Assembly: GCF_963675065.1 (NCBI RefSeq)
Contig: NZ_OY775905.1
Span: forward strand, 310,001-374,000
Direction of reading: 5' to 3'
DNA: 64,000 nt
From: an uncultured Draconibacterium sp.
Lineage (GTDB): Bacteria > Bacteroidota > Bacteroidia > Bacteroidales > Prolixibacteraceae
Below the pieces are notes generated by a model, which saw only the letters and a program-made list of their open reading frames with translations, did no database searches and was not told where the DNA came from. The position numbers and the translations under genes were made by a program. How positions within the stretch are numbered: the stretch's first letter is position 1; every line of letters begins with the position of its first letter. Shown piece by piece: positions 62,716 to 64,000 of this stretch.

Positions 62716-64000
62716 ATGAAAACTAAACATCTCGTAACCTTTTTCGTAAGCTTTATATTTTTGTTTATTAGTTGCCAAACCAAACAAGAGGTTTCCCAAA
62801 CAAATGCTGATATTGTAATATACGGTGGCACTTCCGCGGCTGTGACCGCTGCTGTTCAGTTGGCAAAAATGAATAAATCGGTTATAATTGTTTGCCCCGA
62901 TAAACATCTGGGTGGACTAACATCGAGTGGACTTGGATTTACCGACACCGGAAATAAAAGTGTAATTGGCGGACTGGCAAGAGAATTTTATCAGCGTGTG
63001 TATTCGCATTACCAAACCGAGGAAGCCTGGCAATGGGAAAAGCGCGAAGAATATGGCAATACCGGGCAAGGCACACCGGCAATTGATGGCGATAAACGTA
63101 CCATGTGGATTTTTGAACCACATGTGGCCGAGCAGGTTTTTGAGGATTTTATCAGCGAGAACAATATTCGCGTTGTCAGAGATCGTTGGCTCGACCGTGA
63201 GAATGGTGTGGAAAAACAAAACGGCAAAATCGTTTCCATTACCATGCTGAACGGCGAAAAGTACACTGCAAAAATATTTATCGATGCTACTTACGAAGGT
63301 GATTTAATGGCGGCTGCCGGGGTGAATTACCACCTTGGCCGCGAAGCAAACGATGTGTACAACGAGCAATGGAATGGAATACAAACGGGCGTCCTTCATC
63401 ACGGACACCATTTCGGCAGCATGAATATAAGTCCTTATGTTGTGCCCGATAATCCGGCAAGTGGCGTTTTGCCCCTTATTTCAACCGACGATCCGGGGAA
63501 AAAAGGAGATGGCGATGAACGTATCCAGGCCTATTGTTTCAGGATGTGCCTAACAAAAGTTCCGGATAACCGTGTTCCTATCGAACAACCTGAAAATTAC
63601 GATCCCGCACAATACGAACTGCTGGTTAGGGTGTTAAACCACAGATGGCGCGAAACATTTAATAAATTCGATCCGATTCCGAACCACAAGACTGATGTAA
63701 ACAATCACGGGCCATTTAGTTTCGATAATATCGGCATGAACTACGACTACCCCGAAGCAAGCTACGAACGGCGGTCAGAGATTATTCGCGAGCACGAAAA
63801 CTACCAGAAAGGACTGCTTTATTTTTATGCGACCGATCCACGAATTCCTGCCGAAATACAAACTGAAATGAAACAATGGGGTTTGGCAAAAGATGAATTC
63901 ACCGATAACGAAAACTGGCCTCACCAGATTTATGTACGCGAAGCCCGCCGAATGATTGGCGAATTTGTAATGACCGAGAATGAAGTGCTGGGAAAATCGC
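62716..64000 (+). CDS. FAD-dependent oxidoreductase lipoprotein, cut by the right edge
   Basis: 428 codons are present and the frame continues past the window. Lipoprotein signal (VTFFVSFIFLFISC, Cys about 20), then the Rossmann FAD site DIVIYGGTSAAVTAAVQLAKMNKSV and GGLTSSGLGFTDTG, followed by FIDATYEGDLMAAAGV. This is the FAD_oxidored family often found with glycan-use loci; the substrate is unknown, possibly a sugar-derived or hydroxy compound. The SusC locus upstream is several kilobases away. Start ATG gives the full lipobox. Confidence 0.88.
   Translation, partial: MKTKHLVTFFVSFIFLFISCQTKQEVSQTNADIVIYGGTSAAVTAAVQLAKMNKSVIIVCPDKHLGGLTSSGLGFTDTGNKSVIGGLAREFYQRVYSHYQTEEAWQWEKREEYGNTGQGTPAIDGDKRTMWIFEPHVAEQVFEDFISENNIRVVRDRWLDRENGVEKQNGKIVSITMLNGEKYTAKIFIDATYEGDLMAAAGVNYHLGREANDVYNEQWNGIQTGVLHHGHHFGSMNISPYVVPDNPASGVLPLISTDDPGKKGDGDERIQAYCFRMCLTKVPDNRVPIEQPENYDPAQYELLVRVLNHRWRETFNKFDPIPNHKTDVNNHGPFSFDNIGMNYDYPEASYERRSEIIREHENYQKGLLYFYATDPRIPAEIQTEMKQWGLAKDEFTDNENWPHQIYVREARRMIGEFVMTENEVLGKS

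Overview
The window looks like chromosomal DNA of a marine or gut-type Bacteroidota, most likely Bacteroidales/Marinilabiliales. The evidence is SusC/SusD, FecR and ECF sigma genes, type IX secretion (T9SS) parts and substrates, DUF4843, DUF4294 and DUF2851 proteins, a type III glutamine synthetase, and TAnnTTTG-like -7 promoter elements in place of TATAAT. No rRNA, tRNA, CRISPR array, insertion sequence or prophage was found. Both ends are cut inside genes: rsmG on the left and a FAD-dependent oxidoreductase on the right.

Region 1 (1-6.7 kb): a minus-strand set (glycosyltransferase-like, ECF sigma, rsmG) diverges from tgt-lptG, followed by a biotin-dependent carboxyltransferase and its biotin carrier. 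Region 2 (6.8-12 kb): a large T9SS type B secreted protein, a convergent PorP/SprF-like membrane protein, and a small secreted protein built from four W-x6-W repeats. Region 3 (12-23.4 kb): housekeeping and metabolism: ispE, gcvP, an MBL hydrolase, pcm, a degenerate Gfo/Idh-like protein, a polyprenyl-P sugar transferase, thpR, DUF4294, arginine deiminase and a SpoU methyltransferase. Region 4 (23.4-35 kb): a large cytoplasmic hybrid histidine kinase, a DUF2851-K+ channel-PQQ propeller operon, a second kinase, a CarboxypepD_reg-like protein behind an unusual tandem structured leader, and a PorE-like OmpA lipoprotein.

Region 5 (35-43.5 kb) holds three glutamine synthetase family genes (GSIII, a GS-I/PuuA-like enzyme, GSII). 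Between them lie an APH/choline-kinase-like phosphotransferase, a HAD-IIA phosphatase and a HisC/CobD-like aminotransferase, which suggests an amine or phospho-amino-alcohol pathway. Region 6 (43.8-58.8 kb): tldD-tldE, a gene remnant of a T9SS substrate, a complete sigma/FecR/SusC/SusD/DUF4843/PKD-lipoprotein uptake locus, and tandem duplicated thioredoxin-fold proteins. Region 7 (58.8-64 kb): a DHOD-like enzyme, a membrane pyrophosphatase and the start of a lipoprotein FAD oxidoreductase.

The most unusual signal is upstream of the 32.3 kb gene. Two diverged 94-95 nt units in tandem each end in a hairpin that pairs with the next ATG, and the hairpin stems differ by compensatory base changes. 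Other points worth checking are a 3'-end fossil of tldE at 58.7 kb, degenerate heptanucleotide arrays at two convergent gene junctions, a Tgt without its zinc cysteines, and a glycosyltransferase without its DxD motif.
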